This document shows positions 47,014 to 58,409 of a DNA stretch of 64,000 nt, one piece after another. The DNA is taken from contig NC_084725.1 in NCBI RefSeq assembly GCF_033807575.1, positions 9,583,001 to 9,647,000 of the forward strand. Direction: 5' to 3'. How positions within the stretch are numbered: position 1 is the first letter of the stretch; each line of letters opens with the position of its first letter. The stretch comes from Cydia pomonella. Its lineage: Eukaryota > Arthropoda > Insecta > Lepidoptera > Tortricidae. The translations under genes and the position numbers were made by a program. Under the pieces are notes generated by a model. That model was not told the origin of the DNA. It did no database searches and worked only from the letters and a program-made list of their open reading frames with translations.

Positions 47014-48547
47014 ATGAGTAGGAAGAGGAAGACACGATATTTCTGCTCCTATCGACTTCAGTAAAGTGAAAATTACGTACGGATCTCGAGGTTACAGTAA
47101 GCTCTAAAAGCAATCGAAATACACGGACCCACATCGTATCCTACTCCATTAAAATATTGTAAAAATTACCTTGTTTCATGGAAAATAAAGTACACGTGCC
47201 GCTAGAAGTTGGAGATACGCGGTTGCGGAGGTAGCTGTAATGTTCCGCATGGGACTAGACGTAATGAATCGGATAATTTGTGATAAGAATTTCGAGTAAG
47301 CATCAAAATTAAGAAATTTTGTGCTGGTTTAAAATGGATTAATCTAATTATGTTCTTGATTAAAGCCGCCGTTTTATCCCGATTATTTAAGTATGATTCG
47401 GTAGTGTTTTTATTTTATTTTTATTTATTTATTAGCATTAACATGTGGTGACGATTTGTGATTTTGAATCATCGTTTAATCTAAGCTGATGAATGTTTCG
47501 TATGTTCCTTTTTTATGGCATGGCATTATACAAGATATACTAAACATTGTTTTCTTTCTATTTTTCCAATTTCGCAGATATTTTTTTAGCTCTATCATGT
47601 GTCTATCTATAATTCACGAAAATTGATAAAGGCAAAATGTGTCAATATTGTTTGCTGTGAGGAAGTATAAATCATTTAGTCAACGGTCATCTATATAATA
47701 CCATATTTGGCAGCCTTCCCTTAACTCAACTTTAATGCAACTTTGTTAACCAATAAGAACGTTTTCGCTAGATAAAGTCGCTGTACGCAAGGGCCATTTC
47801 TCCAGGTTTCCATCGCTCGGGGTGACAGGGCATCTATCACGCACAATAGCTCTGCCTATCAGGCGAAAGTGAGCCCTGAAGGCATGTAAAAAGGGCAAGA
47901 GTGAAAAAGGGCGAGGGAAAATATTTTTATTTGTGCAGCGACTTTGGAAGGTTTTTGCGAAATTTATCAGCGGTTTTGCTGGTAAGGATAATCGGTGATG
48001 TTAAATGAGTCGTTTACATAGATTAGCCTGATATCCGTTACTAATTAATTTTTAGCCAATTAAAATGGTTTTAATGTCGATAAAACGAGCAAAGACAGGA
48101 GCGAATAACACCGGTGTAAATGGAACACGAGGTCAATGACACTCATAATTTTATTATTATACTATACTTTATTTATAATAAATCCAATAAGTGGAACGAA
48201 CGTTTACCTTAGCCTATACGCTTGTGGAAAATGTATTTTATTGTTAGACGAATAAGGTTTGTTTCTGTATGGATTAAATGCACCACGAGGCTTATTATTT
48301 TTTTCACGAACACAAGCGGTAAAGTTCACAGGGTGTACTTTAGGTTCGTATCGATTTTGGTTCGTTGAACTGGGCTGTTATTTTCACTGCTTATATTGCG
48401 ACGTCCCAGCGTAAGCTTGGCCTGGGGACCGATAAGATTTATACATAATTGGGAGGTCATAATACTCTGGTTTCGTTTGCGAGTGCTCGGTAATAATTAT
48501 GGTAATATAAAACTACTTTACCAAAGGACACAGAACGTAAGATGTCT
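47014..48547. other. Non-coding DNA, nothing recognised
   Basis: About 1.5 kb without a supportable gene or clear repeat. The open frame at 48396-48611 (plus) overlaps the next inverted repeat and has no domain. Confidence 0.45.
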
Positions 48548-48597
48548 AGCTTATTTTACAATTTTTGCATTTTTATGGACCAATTGTAAAATAAGCT
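48548..48597. repeat. Perfect inverted repeat, 16-bp arms, 18-nt loop
   Basis: AGCTTATTTTACAATT (48548-48563) and AATTGTAAAATAAGCT (48582-48597) are exact inverse complements. The loop is TTTGCATTTTTATGGACC. Unknown function, possibly a minimal foldback element. Confidence 0.9.
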
Positions 48598-49123
48598 GTA
48601 TGGACGATTAATTTGGAAATAACTTGATAAGGGAACGATAGAATATCTATAGATGCTCTTATAGATGATCTTAAGTACGCCGTTGATGTTGATTTAACTT
48701 TGGTTGCACTATCGGAGCAATATCTATCCAGATATACCGGTACTCAAAACTTGCCTAAGATATCGTATGCCACATGTATTGGTGCATATACCTGCCTAAT
48801 TTCATTATATTATGACTGAGTAATCGGGCAAGGAAGAGATATAAATTAGTTCAGTATTTCAATTCCACGAAGGTTCAAAAACTACCATTTGAAAAACATT
48901 GTTATATTTCTATAACCGAATTACCTAAATTAAGATTTGCCAAACATACAAACGTTAAATACCTCAATACCGCTATCAAAAGCGCAAAACCCGTACACAG
49001 ATCAATAAAACGTATTCCCTAAGGCATTATTCTAATTAACATGTTCCGGGCCATCAAACCTACATAAAACAGGGGAACAAGGCGCGACCTCATTAAGTGA
49101 AGGTGCGTCATAAAAATTCTACT
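48598..49123. other. Non-coding spacer
   Basis: No gene or clear repeat was seen. Confidence 0.4.
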
Positions 49124-49215
49124 AAATTGTCTTATTACAACTTGATACCATGCCAGATCGAGGTATGAATACTAACTTGAGACGTGATGATGAGATGCGT
49201 TTAGGTCCTTGAAAA
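49124..49215 (+). repeat. Diverged direct repeat, copy 1
   Basis: Shares AAATTGTCTTATTACAACTT, GATACCATGCC..., ACTTGAG and TTAGGTCCTTGAAAAG-type blocks with 49966-50037. This copy is longer by about 20 bp in the middle. Confidence 0.65.
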
Positions 49216-49965
49216 GACGTTTACTGAGGTAACTATGAGATGGTATGGGTAGGATTGCCATACGCCAGGATTTCCCCTGATACGTCAGGATTTTTAGTTC
49301 TTATTCAGGATTGCGGGGGGACTCGGCGAGTGTCAGGGTTTTTTAGAAACCATTAACCACTAGTAGCCAGTTAAAAGTTTGGAGTAGGTTAGAGAAAAGG
49401 GCTACAGCCTTAGGGTGGGAGATAGGGGGCTATTGGCCCACGAATGGTTTTGGAAGAAGGGATTTAAAGGATGATTTTATACTTTGTTGTGGGAATGGTA
49501 ACGTTAAATCGTCCTCTATAGTATAAAAGCGACTGCATGCAATCTTATATATTAAATGTTTTTCGAAATCATTCTTTCGCCATAAGTCGGTACAAAACAC
49601 ATCTTTGACTGCGGTATTGCCACTTTGAGATCTAGTTTGGACATACCTATTGATTGACATCGAAAAATTTATAAAATGTATTCGAGATAAACCCCCCAAA
49701 TAAAAAAAAACTTTTTAGTTAATTTCACGTTATGTGTTTATCAGTAAAAATTACGTTTTATGTAAAGGGAAAAAAAACAAAAAAAATTTTTTTTTCTCGA
49801 TTTTCACAAAAAGTCATATAACATTTTTTTGCTTCTGTTGCCATCAGGAATGCACCGTTAAAATCTCTCGCAATGCTCACGGGCACCTTGCCTTGTAGAG
49901 GACGACCGTTACCATTACATTACCGTAGGTACATACATATGTAATCGATCGCAGCCAAACATGCA
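49216..49965. other. Non-coding sequence between diverged repeats
   Basis: Contains GATTGCCATACGCCAGGATT, TCAGGATTTTTAGTTC and GGATTGCGGGGGGACTCGGC (49253-49330), with internal CAGGATT repetition suggestive of a dispersed repeat. An open frame at 49430-49699 (minus) has no recognised domain. Confidence 0.4.
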
Positions 49966-50037
49966 AAATTGCCTTAATACAACTTGATACCACGCTAGGA
50001 TCAAGGAATGAACTTGAGGCGTTCAGGTCCTTGAACA
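49966..50037 (+). repeat. Diverged direct repeat, copy 2
   Basis: Second copy of the sequence at 49124, with AAATTGCCTTAATACAACTT, GATACCACGCT... and TTCAGGTCCTTGAACAG. The two copies bracket about 750 bp. Confidence 0.65.
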
Positions 50038-51371
50038 GATTACATGTAAAATTGAAAATAGATACTTTGGGGCCTACTCTATCGAACGCACTGTCCAAAG
50101 CCGTTGACTGTACATTGATTTGCATTTACCACGACCATCAGCAGGGTAACTGACTTAACTGAGTAAGTGGGCAGTTGATCTACATTTTAATTTTTCCATA
50201 ACATTCAGGGACTTCAGCCTTGATATCTTCACTAATCACTTTCTGATGAGCGAAACGAAACTAATACCCTCTTAAAATGCTCATTACTAACCTTAAGACG
50301 ATTCGCGAAAATAATTGTTCCTAGAAACTAATTAAGCCTTGGAATGGAATTAACTTTTTCTCTTAATTCGTATAATAACGTGGTCGGATTTTAAAGTGGT
50401 TTTACGCAATACTGAAATGTCACACAACTAATGAGATGAATTCTCAGCAAGCGTCCGTATGGTGCGATCCGGTTTAAGCGTGAGCTTAAACCACACATAG
50501 TTATTATAGATTTCGGGATGATTCTTATTTTGGCGTTTACTAGAGTTAAGGTAAGCTTTGGGAATATAAGTTCCAAGAGTTAATCCTTCGTTAAACGAGA
50601 TTTAGTCTTTAGCTTGACTTTTATAATGAACGTTCAACTTTTAGACATTAATTTCATCGTGGTAATACGTTTTCATAAAAATACTTACGAGCTAATATTT
50701 AAATAAATTATTGTGTTATTACATTTTCATAAGTATATCAGATTAAAGTTAATCAGTCTACTTGGGTAAAAAAACTTACGTACTTTACGTTATTTAAGTA
50801 CATGCCTTCTTATCTATTTAAATTTAATGTAAAATAATGTAATTTAAGTGTACTCTTGTTATAATATTGAAACTTTTAACATATGAAAGGGTGAAACGAT
50901 TAAAGAAAAGTTAACGATTTCTATTTATAAATTTGCAAGGTATGAAATATTTGAGGTTAATAAGGGTCTGTTTCACAATGTCCAAGTATTGGATAGCTAA
51001 TTAACAAATAAATTAACTGCCAGATAAAACTACCAACAAAACTTAGCGCTTTATCTACCAGTTAAGCTTATTTGAAGATTAACAACGATGACATTATTCG
51101 TCAGATAAGTGGCAAGTAGCTTATTCAGGACTTTACATGGAGATTTAAGGTTCATGCCCTACATGTAATAAATAATATGGGCCGTTCTAAACTAATAATC
51201 ATAGGCTATTTATCTGACATGGAAAACGACTTGTCACAGACTGCTGTAATTTTTTAACAATTTAATTTACTACTAAACTCGTAGCTCTACGACATAGCTG
51301 ATATTACAAGTATTTAAGGGACAATTCACACAATACAACAGTTTTACCGACTTCTTATGGTAAATAATAAT
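50038..51371. other. Non-coding DNA
   Basis: No supportable gene. A 9-bp hairpin, GGTTTAAGC / GCTTAAACC with a 4-nt loop, occurs near 50471-50493. Confidence 0.45.
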
Positions 51372-51566
51372 AAAAATCCGCATCACACAAACGGATGAAC
51401 CGATATTTATAAAAATGTCTAAAACCCATAGCTAGAAAAACTGCTTTTATATAATAATAAAAAAACCGCATCAAATAAGGTTCACCCGTTTAAGATCTTC
51501 GGTGCCACACACAGACACACACATAGCGTCCAAACTTACTACACCCCTCTTTTTGCTTCAGTGGTT
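51372..51566 (+). repeat. Dispersed lepidopteran repeat fragment
   Basis: Blocks AAAATCCGCATCACACAAAC, CCGCATCAAATAAGGTTCAC, CCGTTTAAGATC, CACAGACACACACATAGCG and ACACCCCTCTTTTTGCTTC match a repeat I recognise from lepidopteran genomes. The class is not assigned. The two CCGCATCA blocks suggest a partial internal duplication. Confidence 0.5.
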
Positions 51567-52812
51567 AAAAATGTAATCAAACAATAAGACAGTTTCAGGG
51601 CTCAAATTTCACTGGAGAATCTTTAGCAGACAAGATCCGCCAGTTTCCCAATAGTAATTCCTCCTGGCCTGTTGGGGTCGGAATGAAAAGTTTCATTAGG
51701 TTTGTTTGCGTTGGCAGCCTTTTGGTGGGTTTACAAACGCTCGTAGAAGCTAATTTGGCATTACTGTTCATTGTTTTAACGTCTTCATTTAGCTTTGGGT
51801 CTCTATAGAGTAAGACGTCTTTGGTCATGTTTAAATAAAAGTAAGTTTAATGAATCGTTTATATGATACCTCCTTTTCAGGCAACCATATCAACGCGGTC
51901 AAAAATTCAACTGACTGTCCAAGGGTGAACTAAGAAATTATTTATCAACCTGTATTAAAACGACTCTTATTCCTTCAGTATAAAGTAGCGTAAGATAAAT
52001 GTTCTCCTCCTAAAGATAAAATAAATCCGATTTGGGATTGGGAGTTCCTTTGAAATGGAACGGCAAAATTGTACTGTTGAAAAATGATAGCGCGACGATA
52101 CGAATGTTACATCGATAACTTCACTACGACCAAGTTCGATTTACTTATACGATGATAATGCAATTTTATGCATTATCTATAAAGTAGATAGAACTGGCAC
52201 GACCTAGATAAGCAACGGCATCGAAGATAGAACCGGTTACCGAGCATCGTCGATGGTGCGATACTGTCCATCGGCTCGGGCCCGTGCCAACTGCAACGCC
52301 ATTTTGCAATGTATTTAAATAGAAATTTAGCTTTACACACTCTTGTAAATTAGATAATTAGACTAGTTAATATACTTAGAAAATAGGTGCCGATATATTT
52401 AGACGAAAACAGTTTGCACGAACACTTAATTAAATTGGTTGTTTTGCCAGTCGACGCATTCGTTTGAGGATTAGGTGACAGTTTAAGGCAAAAAGCGAAG
52501 TCAACTTGACTAATCACTAACAGCATACACAAATGTATATTTAAAGAGTGGAGCCTGATAAAAATATGGAGATACCAGGGATTACCAAGACTTATGCACG
52601 ACACGAGGACATCAGACAAATATCCGTCATCAGGCTAGACGAAGATAAAATCCGGCGACGTATTCTTTACTCCGGAGACGACGATAGGCACGTACGATGC
52701 CGTAATTTTGTACAGCATATGTATGTTACGATCGAAGATACTTAGGTCGTTTTACAGTCCGGATAAGACCTTACGCGGCTGAATTAGAAAAGAGATTATG
52801 TTTATTTGTATC
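51567..52812. other. Non-coding DNA, nothing recognised
   Basis: No supportable gene in about 1.2 kb. Open frames at 51595-51828, 52350-52619 (minus) and 52548-52745 (plus) have no recognised domain. Confidence 0.45.
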
Positions 52813-52820
52813 CGTGTAGG
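52813..52820. repeat. 8-bp target site duplication (left) of hAT element
   Basis: CGTGTAGG directly before the left TIR, identical to 54397-54404 directly after the right TIR. Confidence 0.9.
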
Positions 52821-53003
52821 TAGGGATTGCAATCCGGATTATTCGAACTTCGAAAATCCGGATTATCCGCGAATTTTTCAATCCGTTTAAAAATCCGGAT
52901 TTTTAAACCGCAATCCGAATTTTTGGATTTTTGACAAACTATTATACAATTGTATTTTGCACCATTAAAATGTTCTGATTACTGAAAATACGCATCAAGC
53001 GAG

Positions 53004-53819
53004 TTGTCTGGCCGTGTGGCAGCACTGCTGCCCGAGCGCTCGCTCACTGGCCTGGGGCCTTACCCCCTCTGCTCCGCGCCGCGGCCGCCGCACCGGAGTC
53101 GCGCGACCCACCGACCGTGCCGAAAAGATGCGACTTTATTGACGGCAGACGCTAGTTTAAAGTTAATGAATAACACTTTGGAAAGCTACGAAGATTCGTT
53201 TTCAAATAAACTAACGACAGCTTTAAAACGATGCATTTCGGAGAGGCGTCTAGAGAATGTGACTGGGACGTTGCAGTACTTGCATAATTATCAACAGTTC
53301 GTTTTACAGTCCAATGACGAACTATTTAAGACACCAACGTTCGGGCAAATCAAGGACACAATTTGCAACGTTGTTGCGACCGCCTCCTCGTTGACCTCAC
53401 CATCCTCTATTCAAAGCATCCCTATCCCTTCAACGAGTACGATGACATCTGATGGCGAACAAGTACAACACATGCCAGGTCATGTTATGACAGATAAAGA
53501 AAGGTAAACAGGCAACTCTCTTCTCACCCAAAGGGAAACATCAAGTACAGCAGAAAACACACCAGAAGCGCCTGATTTAGCAACTTTAGTGCATATAGAG
53601 ATAGCTGTGTATGAAAACGGAGGAAAGATGGGTCCCATGTTATCGTCAGTCTACAAAAACTTATCAGCTATCCCTCCAACAAGTGTAGAGCCAGAGAGGG
53701 CGTTTTCCGCAGCTGGGATGCTGTGTAACCGCTTAAGAACGCGCCTGAATGACTCTACACTTGATGCTCTAATGTTCTTAAGATTTTACTTTGTAGAGAA
53801 GCGTGATCCTACTTCCTAG
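53004..53819 (+). pseudogene. hAT transposase C-terminal remnant with in-frame stop
   Basis: A single reading frame of 272 codons is interrupted only by TAA at 53505-53507. The first ATG in frame is at 53166 (MNNTLESYEDS). The part before the stop has a helical, charged character. After the stop comes the hAT C-terminal dimerisation signature, SAIPPTSVEPERAFSAAGML followed by NRLRTRL and STLDALMFLRFY, at about 53670-53796. The N-terminal BED zinc finger and most of the RNase-H-like catalytic core are absent. The dimerisation-region call is strong; no function is expected from this copy. Confidence 0.85.
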
Positions 53820-54395
53820 CTTCAGTATTATCTTCTTGGGATTAGGACTTGAACACATCTCTACCACTGCCACTAAAACGACACCGCGTACCGTGTTACA
53901 TGTTTCCCCGCGATACCTGGGCGGACCGAGAGTGAAACAATGGCAAATCCGTGAGGTGCGGTTCTTGTTGTTCTTTTTTCTTCTTGATTAGCTCTCGATG
54001 CTGTCATGTTTCGCAGCGAAATATGTAACGGGGTACTGCGATATAGGTTCCGCAGCGGAGATGTGATAAAACCCTCAATAAATTTTGATCTCAGTGTTCG
54101 AGGATGTAGGATTCTTAATTAAAATGATTAAAGAAGAAATTTTTGTGTTTCCAATATGCTTTTGTTATTAATATAATATAACTGTGTAATGAATATAACT
54201 TGTTAATGATCATAAGACTATTTATCACAGTAATTAAAAAGACTGATTTCTTATTAAAAAGTCGTTTTATTCCAATTTATTCGTAGTACCAAGAAAAAAT
54301 TCCCTAAATCCGGATTTTATCCGAAGTTCGGATTTCTGCGTGAAATTTATCCGAAAATCCGGATTTGGTGAAATAGATTCGGATTTGCAATCCCT
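53820..54395 (+). other. 3' non-coding part of the hAT element
   Basis: AT-rich sequence after the transposase remnant, ending with clustered TCCGGATTT and TCCGAA motifs and the right TIR. Confidence 0.6.
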
Positions 54396-54396
54396 A

Positions 54397-54404
54397 CGTG
54401 TAGG
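54397..54404. repeat. 8-bp target site duplication (right) of hAT element
   Basis: CGTGTAGG directly after the right TIR, a perfect match to the left copy. Confidence 0.9.
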
Positions 54405-54927
54405 CATGAGACGTATTTAGGTTGGGACAGTTGAATCGCCGGACGGATACATCCCAAGGGGATAAACCCCCGTCAGTCCCCGTCGATTGCGGCTACCTTA
54501 TCCGCCCAACAAAAACGTGAAAACGAACACAGAAACTCTTCTTCAGGTTAGACGTTACATCGACTTGAACCCGAAATAAATTTTCAGGAATGACTCGTTA
54601 ATTCTTTAATCGGCCATGGGCTTACATTTACAAAATGGCGGTAGAATGTTTGGTGAGGTTGGAAAAAAGGTTTCGGAGAATTCAGATCACATCGATTATA
54701 TCCTTGTGCAAAAGATTTACTCATTTATTCAGTTTCTAAACTGTTATAATATCCATACTTTACTGATAAATCATTTGAACGGCCTTCAAACTTGACAGGT
54801 TTAGGTCAAGGGGAGTGTATTTTTTATGCATTGTGAGAACTTTCTGCAATTACGTCACGAATATCGACCTATTGCAATAAAGTTCTATCTAATATGAATT
54901 CCTTGCGACGTTGCTCCTATTCGTATA
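54405..54927. other. Non-coding spacer
   Basis: About 520 bp between the hAT element and element B with no gene or repeat recognised. Confidence 0.45.
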
Positions 54928-54931
54928 CTCG
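54928..54931. repeat. Target site duplication CTCG (left) of element B
   Basis: CTCG immediately before the LTR, repeated at 59179-59182. Confidence 0.8.
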
Positions 54932-55327
54932 TATGGGGGTCCAGGCAGGAGGAGTCAAGTGTAAACAGCGGTATAGTCAGTTAAATAATGAACATTTATT
55001 GAAACGTATCGTCGTCTTATATACAATTCCTAAACGTACGAAAAAATAGAAAGATAGGTATCTTAGAACTACAGAATCTAATCTACCCTTTTACGTAAAT
55101 CGCACCTCTCTAGAGTGCGATGGCATATCTTGTATCCCGCTCACAATCGCCGGTTGCATGAAGTGGGTAGTAAAAAATACAGCAATTCAGGACTACCGCA
55201 GAGAATGTCGCTTGCGAGAGTAGCACGCCCTGTCTTCCATCTCGCTCCAACCGCTGCATAAATACGTGCGCGCCGCCTGCGCGCGCCTCAGTTGCGTCCG
55301 GCCGTCGATGCGAGCGCATGTCCCATA
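54932..55327 (-). repeat. 3' LTR of element B
   Basis: 396 bp, running TATGGGGGTCC...GTCCCATA on the plus strand, with a TATGGG/CCCATA terminal inverted repeat instead of TG..CA. On the coding strand a TATATAAG box (about 55025-55018) is followed by AATAAA (55000-54995), plausible core promoter and polyadenylation signals. Confidence 0.9.
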
Positions 55328-55337
55328 GCACTCCCTC
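55328..55337 (-). other. Polypurine tract region of element B
   Basis: On the minus strand GAGAGGGAGTGC directly precedes the 3' LTR and follows the pol stop. It is short and slightly interrupted for a polypurine tract but is in the expected place. Confidence 0.55.
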
Positions 55338-58300
55338 TCAAGCGAAGCGAACACGTTTCGTGACTCTGCCCGATCTCGTCACATACGTCTGAGTGTTTGG
55401 GCTAGATGCAGGAGTCTGGCTGTCGCTTGTGACGTCTTCATTGTAGATGTAGGCTGGCTTCAGACGCTCTATAGTGACGACAGTAGTTCGTTGTGGCATT
55501 TGTATCTTGAAATACTTGTCGTAGCGTTTGAGGACTTCGAACGGGCCATCATATGGTGGTGTGAGCGGGGGTCGCACGGTGTCATTACGCACGAATACGT
55601 GAGTGCACGACGCAAGGTCCTTATGCACGAAAGGTCTCCATTGCGTGGCGTGCGTCCGGGTTACAGGAACAAGTGATGACATTATCTCTGACAAACGTCG
55701 TACAAACTCTGCATCTTCAATCGTCGACTTTGTAGGTACGAAGAAATCAGCTGGCATGCGTAGTGGGGATCCATACGTCATCAATGCAGGACTTAGGTTG
55801 TTATCGCTGCGTAATGCGGCTCGTAATCCAAATAAAACTGTAGGCAGCTCTTCGGACCATCTTGAACTTTCGCCCCTTGCCATAAGAGCGGCTTTCAAAG
55901 TGCGGTGTAGCCTCTCCACTTGAGAATTCGCCTGAGGGTGGTAGGCAGTGGTACGTATTCTTGTGGTCCCAAGCTTCTTCAGGAGAGCGTTGAAAAGGTT
56001 TGACTCGAAGGTACGACCTTGATCTGACGTGATGCGTAGCGGGCATCCAAATCTCGTAATCCAGTGCTCGTACAGGACTTTAGCGACAACTTCAGCTGTT
56101 ATGTCGCGTACTGGTATTGCCTCGGGCCACTTCGTGCAGCGGTCGATCATTGTGACGCAATATCGATAATCATTTGATATTCTTAGGGGTCCCACGATAT
56201 CGATATGCAGATGCTCGAAACGCTGAGATGGCGGGAACTCTCCGATAGGTGGAATCACGTGACGATGTATTTTAGCTCGTTGACATCCAATGCATGCTCG
56301 AGTCCAAAGTGCGACGTCTCTGTTCATTGCTGGCCAAAAGAACTTAGATGCCATAAGTCTCCTCGTTGCGCGTACACCTGAGTGGCTTATATCGTGTTGC
56401 GCTTTGTAGGCCGCATAACGATAAGCGATAGGTAGGTACGGTCGCGGTGTGCCAGTTGAGAGCTCACACGTGATTGGTCGATTGATGGTTGGTAGTGTGA
56501 CTTCAGTGAAATTCAGATTTTCTTGAGTTTTCAATTTTGTTAGTTCTTCATCGGTGCGCTGGTCGGTGGCTAATTTGTCGAAATCTATTGCGGACGGACA
56601 TTGTATTTCTTCGATTCTTGATAAGGCGTCAGCGATGTTGTTTTTGTCGCCTGGGATATACTGGATGCTCGAACAAAATTGGCTAATGAAGTGCAGTTGG
56701 CGCTCGCGTCTCGGAGTGTCGCTGCTGCTCGGTGCTCGCGTAAGTGCGTGCGTAAGTGGTCTGTGGTCCGTGTAGACGATGACGTCATTGCCTTCTATAA
56801 GTCGTCTGAAGTGCTTTACAGCCATGTAAATCGCTAGGAGTTCGCGATCATACACACTGTAGCGGCGTTGCGTCGGACTCAGTGCCTTCGAGAAAAATGC
56901 CAGCGGTTTCCAAACATTATCAACTTTCTGTTGGACCAATCCTCCTACGCTGTGGTCTGATGCATCACTCATGATACATAGAGGAGCGCCGTGAACTGGA
57001 TACGATAGCGTAGTTGCTTCCAATATGCTTTGGCGGCATTTCTTGAAAGCTTCATCTGACTCGGTGTTCCATTCGATAGGAGTCTTGTCATTTTTCTTGG
57101 AGTTGTGCAGATACTTGTTGAGTTGAGACTGAAGTTCCGCTTGATGTGGTAGGCAGTCACGGTAAAAATTTAACATGCCTAGAAATCTTCTCAGCTCACA
57201 GACTGTCTTCGGCTTTGGGTAATTCGATATTGCTTCGATCCGCTCTTGAGTGGGACTGATGCCGTCGGGTGATACTTCATAGCCAAGGAAGTTGATTTTT
57301 CTTCGTCCGAACTCGCATTTATCGACATTGAGAGTTACGCCGTATCTATCTAGGCGTTCCAGGACTTGTCGAAGCAGTGTTTTGTGTTCTTCTTCATTTT
57401 CAGAGGACAGGAGAAGATCATCAACGTAACAGAAACAGCCATCTATGCCTCGTAGAACGTCGTGCATGAATCGTTGGAATGTTTGGCTTGAGTTGCGGAG
57501 CCCGAACGTCATTGAGTTAAACTGGAACAACCCGAACGGTGTGATTATTGAAGTTTTCTGCGCGTCTTCTTTGTTCATGGGGATCCAAAAATACGCCATC
57601 TTCAGGTCTAATTTTGAAAAAATCTTCTTGTTGTGCAACTGGTACGTAAAATCTTGAATTCGAGGTAAAGGATAGCGATCGGGTTGTGTTACGGCGTTCA
57701 GACGTCTATAATCGCCGCAGACACGTAGAGAACCATCTTTTTTCTTGACAACGTGCAGCGGACTTGCCCAGGGGCTGTTTGAGGGTTGACAGATGCCCAT
57801 TTCCATCAAGCGTTCGAATTCGGCCTTCGCCGCTGCATATTTGTCGGGCGGCAGTGGGCGTGGCCTGGCGAAGAGTGGGGGGCCCGTAGTCTCGATGAAA
57901 TGCTGCACGTTATGCTTGGCCGGCGTTTTCAAAGACATTGGTCGTAGTACATTAGGATACTGTTTGAGAACCTCGTAGTAGGCTTGATTGCTGCTGATCA
58001 AATAGACGGTTTCTTGAGTACTTCGAACTGTTAATGCGTTGACTTGGAGTTTAGTGGTTTTGTCGATGAGCTTCTTTTGATCTAGGTCAGGTAGCAGCTT
58101 GTAGTGCCGAAGGAAATCAGCTCCGAGGATTGAGGTCTTGATGGCAGCCACGATAAACGTCCAACGGTAGTCGCGCCGTAGCCCCAAGTTAAGAGTGATT
58201 GTTTTCTCTCCATAGGTCTTAATCGGCGTGTCGTTTGCGGCGTAAAGCTTGTAGGTGCTTGATAACTGGTTCTTCTTGTGATGCGACGATAGTACTGATA

Positions 58301-58409
58301 TTTCGGCGCCAGTGTCGACGAGGTAACGTTCTCGAGAGTTGCGATCGATGACACAAAGGCGGTTGCTGACTGGAGGTACACCGAGGCCCGCCAGAGTCGG
58401 TGTAGGCAT
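55338..58409 (-). CDS. pol: Pol polyprotein of element B (PR-RT-RNaseH-IN)
   Basis: 1023 codons without interruption. The aspartic protease has YLVDTGAEISVLS with catalytic D32. The reverse transcriptase runs from about residue 170 to 370 with YVDD at 328-331. RNase H starts near 475 (IMSDASD, D482) with VYTDHRPLTHAL further on. The integrase has H672-X3-H676-X29-C706-X2-C709 and D737-X58-D796-X35-E832. All catalytic residues expected for these enzymes are present, so pol looks functional. The ATG (58409-58407) overlaps the gag stop as TAATG, one base shared, in the -1 frame. Expression could therefore be by -1 frameshift or by termination-reinitiation. The C-terminus ends basic (RSGRVTKRVRFA). 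No env follows. Confidence 0.93.
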   Translation of the reverse strand: MPTPTLAGLGVPPVSNRLCVIDRNSRERYLVDTGAEISVLSSHHKKNQLSSTYKLYAANDTPIKTYGEKTITLNLGLRRDYRWTFIVAAIKTSILGADFLRHYKLLPDLDQKKLIDKTTKLQVNALTVRSTQETVYLISSNQAYYEVLKQYPNVLRPMSLKTPAKHNVQHFIETTGPPLFARPRPLPPDKYAAAKAEFERLMEMGICQPSNSPWASPLHVVKKKDGSLRVCGDYRRLNAVTQPDRYPLPRIQDFTYQLHNKKIFSKLDLKMAYFWIPMNKEDAQKTSIITPFGLFQFNSMTFGLRNSSQTFQRFMHDVLRGIDGCFCYVDDLLLSSENEEEHKTLLRQVLERLDRYGVTLNVDKCEFGRRKINFLGYEVSPDGISPTQERIEAISNYPKPKTVCELRRFLGMLNFYRDCLPHQAELQSQLNKYLHNSKKNDKTPIEWNTESDEAFKKCRQSILEATTLSYPVHGAPLCIMSDASDHSVGGLVQQKVDNVWKPLAFFSKALSPTQRRYSVYDRELLAIYMAVKHFRRLIEGNDVIVYTDHRPLTHALTRAPSSSDTPRRERQLHFISQFCSSIQYIPGDKNNIADALSRIEEIQCPSAIDFDKLATDQRTDEELTKLKTQENLNFTEVTLPTINRPITCELSTGTPRPYLPIAYRYAAYKAQHDISHSGVRATRRLMASKFFWPAMNRDVALWTRACIGCQRAKIHRHVIPPIGEFPPSQRFEHLHIDIVGPLRISNDYRYCVTMIDRCTKWPEAIPVRDITAEVVAKVLYEHWITRFGCPLRITSDQGRTFESNLFNALLKKLGTTRIRTTAYHPQANSQVERLHRTLKAALMARGESSRWSEELPTVLFGLRAALRSDNNLSPALMTYGSPLRMPADFFVPTKSTIEDAEFVRRLSEIMSSLVPVTRTHATQWRPFVHKDLASCTHVFVRNDTVRPPLTPPYDGPFEVLKRYDKYFKIQMPQRTTVVTIERLKPAYIYNEDVTSDSQTPASSPNTQTYVTRSGRVTKRVRFA

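Larger units (their letters stand above)
52821..54396 (+). mobile_element. hAT DNA transposon, internally deleted
   Basis: 1576 bp with terminal inverted repeats TAGGGATTGCAA...TTGCAATCCCTA (12 bp perfect) and identical 8-bp flanking duplications CGTGTAGG, the hallmark of hAT transposition. Both ends carry many AATCCGGAT/ATCCGAA-type subterminal motifs (about 52830-52940 and 54300-54385), the usual binding-site clusters of hAT transposases. The interior encodes only the C-terminal part of a transposase with one in-frame stop, so the copy is non-autonomous. The perfect duplication implies it moved fairly recently, with transposase supplied by another copy. Confidence 0.92.

Noticed and set aside
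55110..55331. Open frame in the 3' LTR of element B, with an identical protein encoded at 58961-59170 in the 5' LTR
   Set aside because: The two are identical only because the LTRs are identical. The frame has no recognisable domain and spans the LTR terminus, so it is not a gene.
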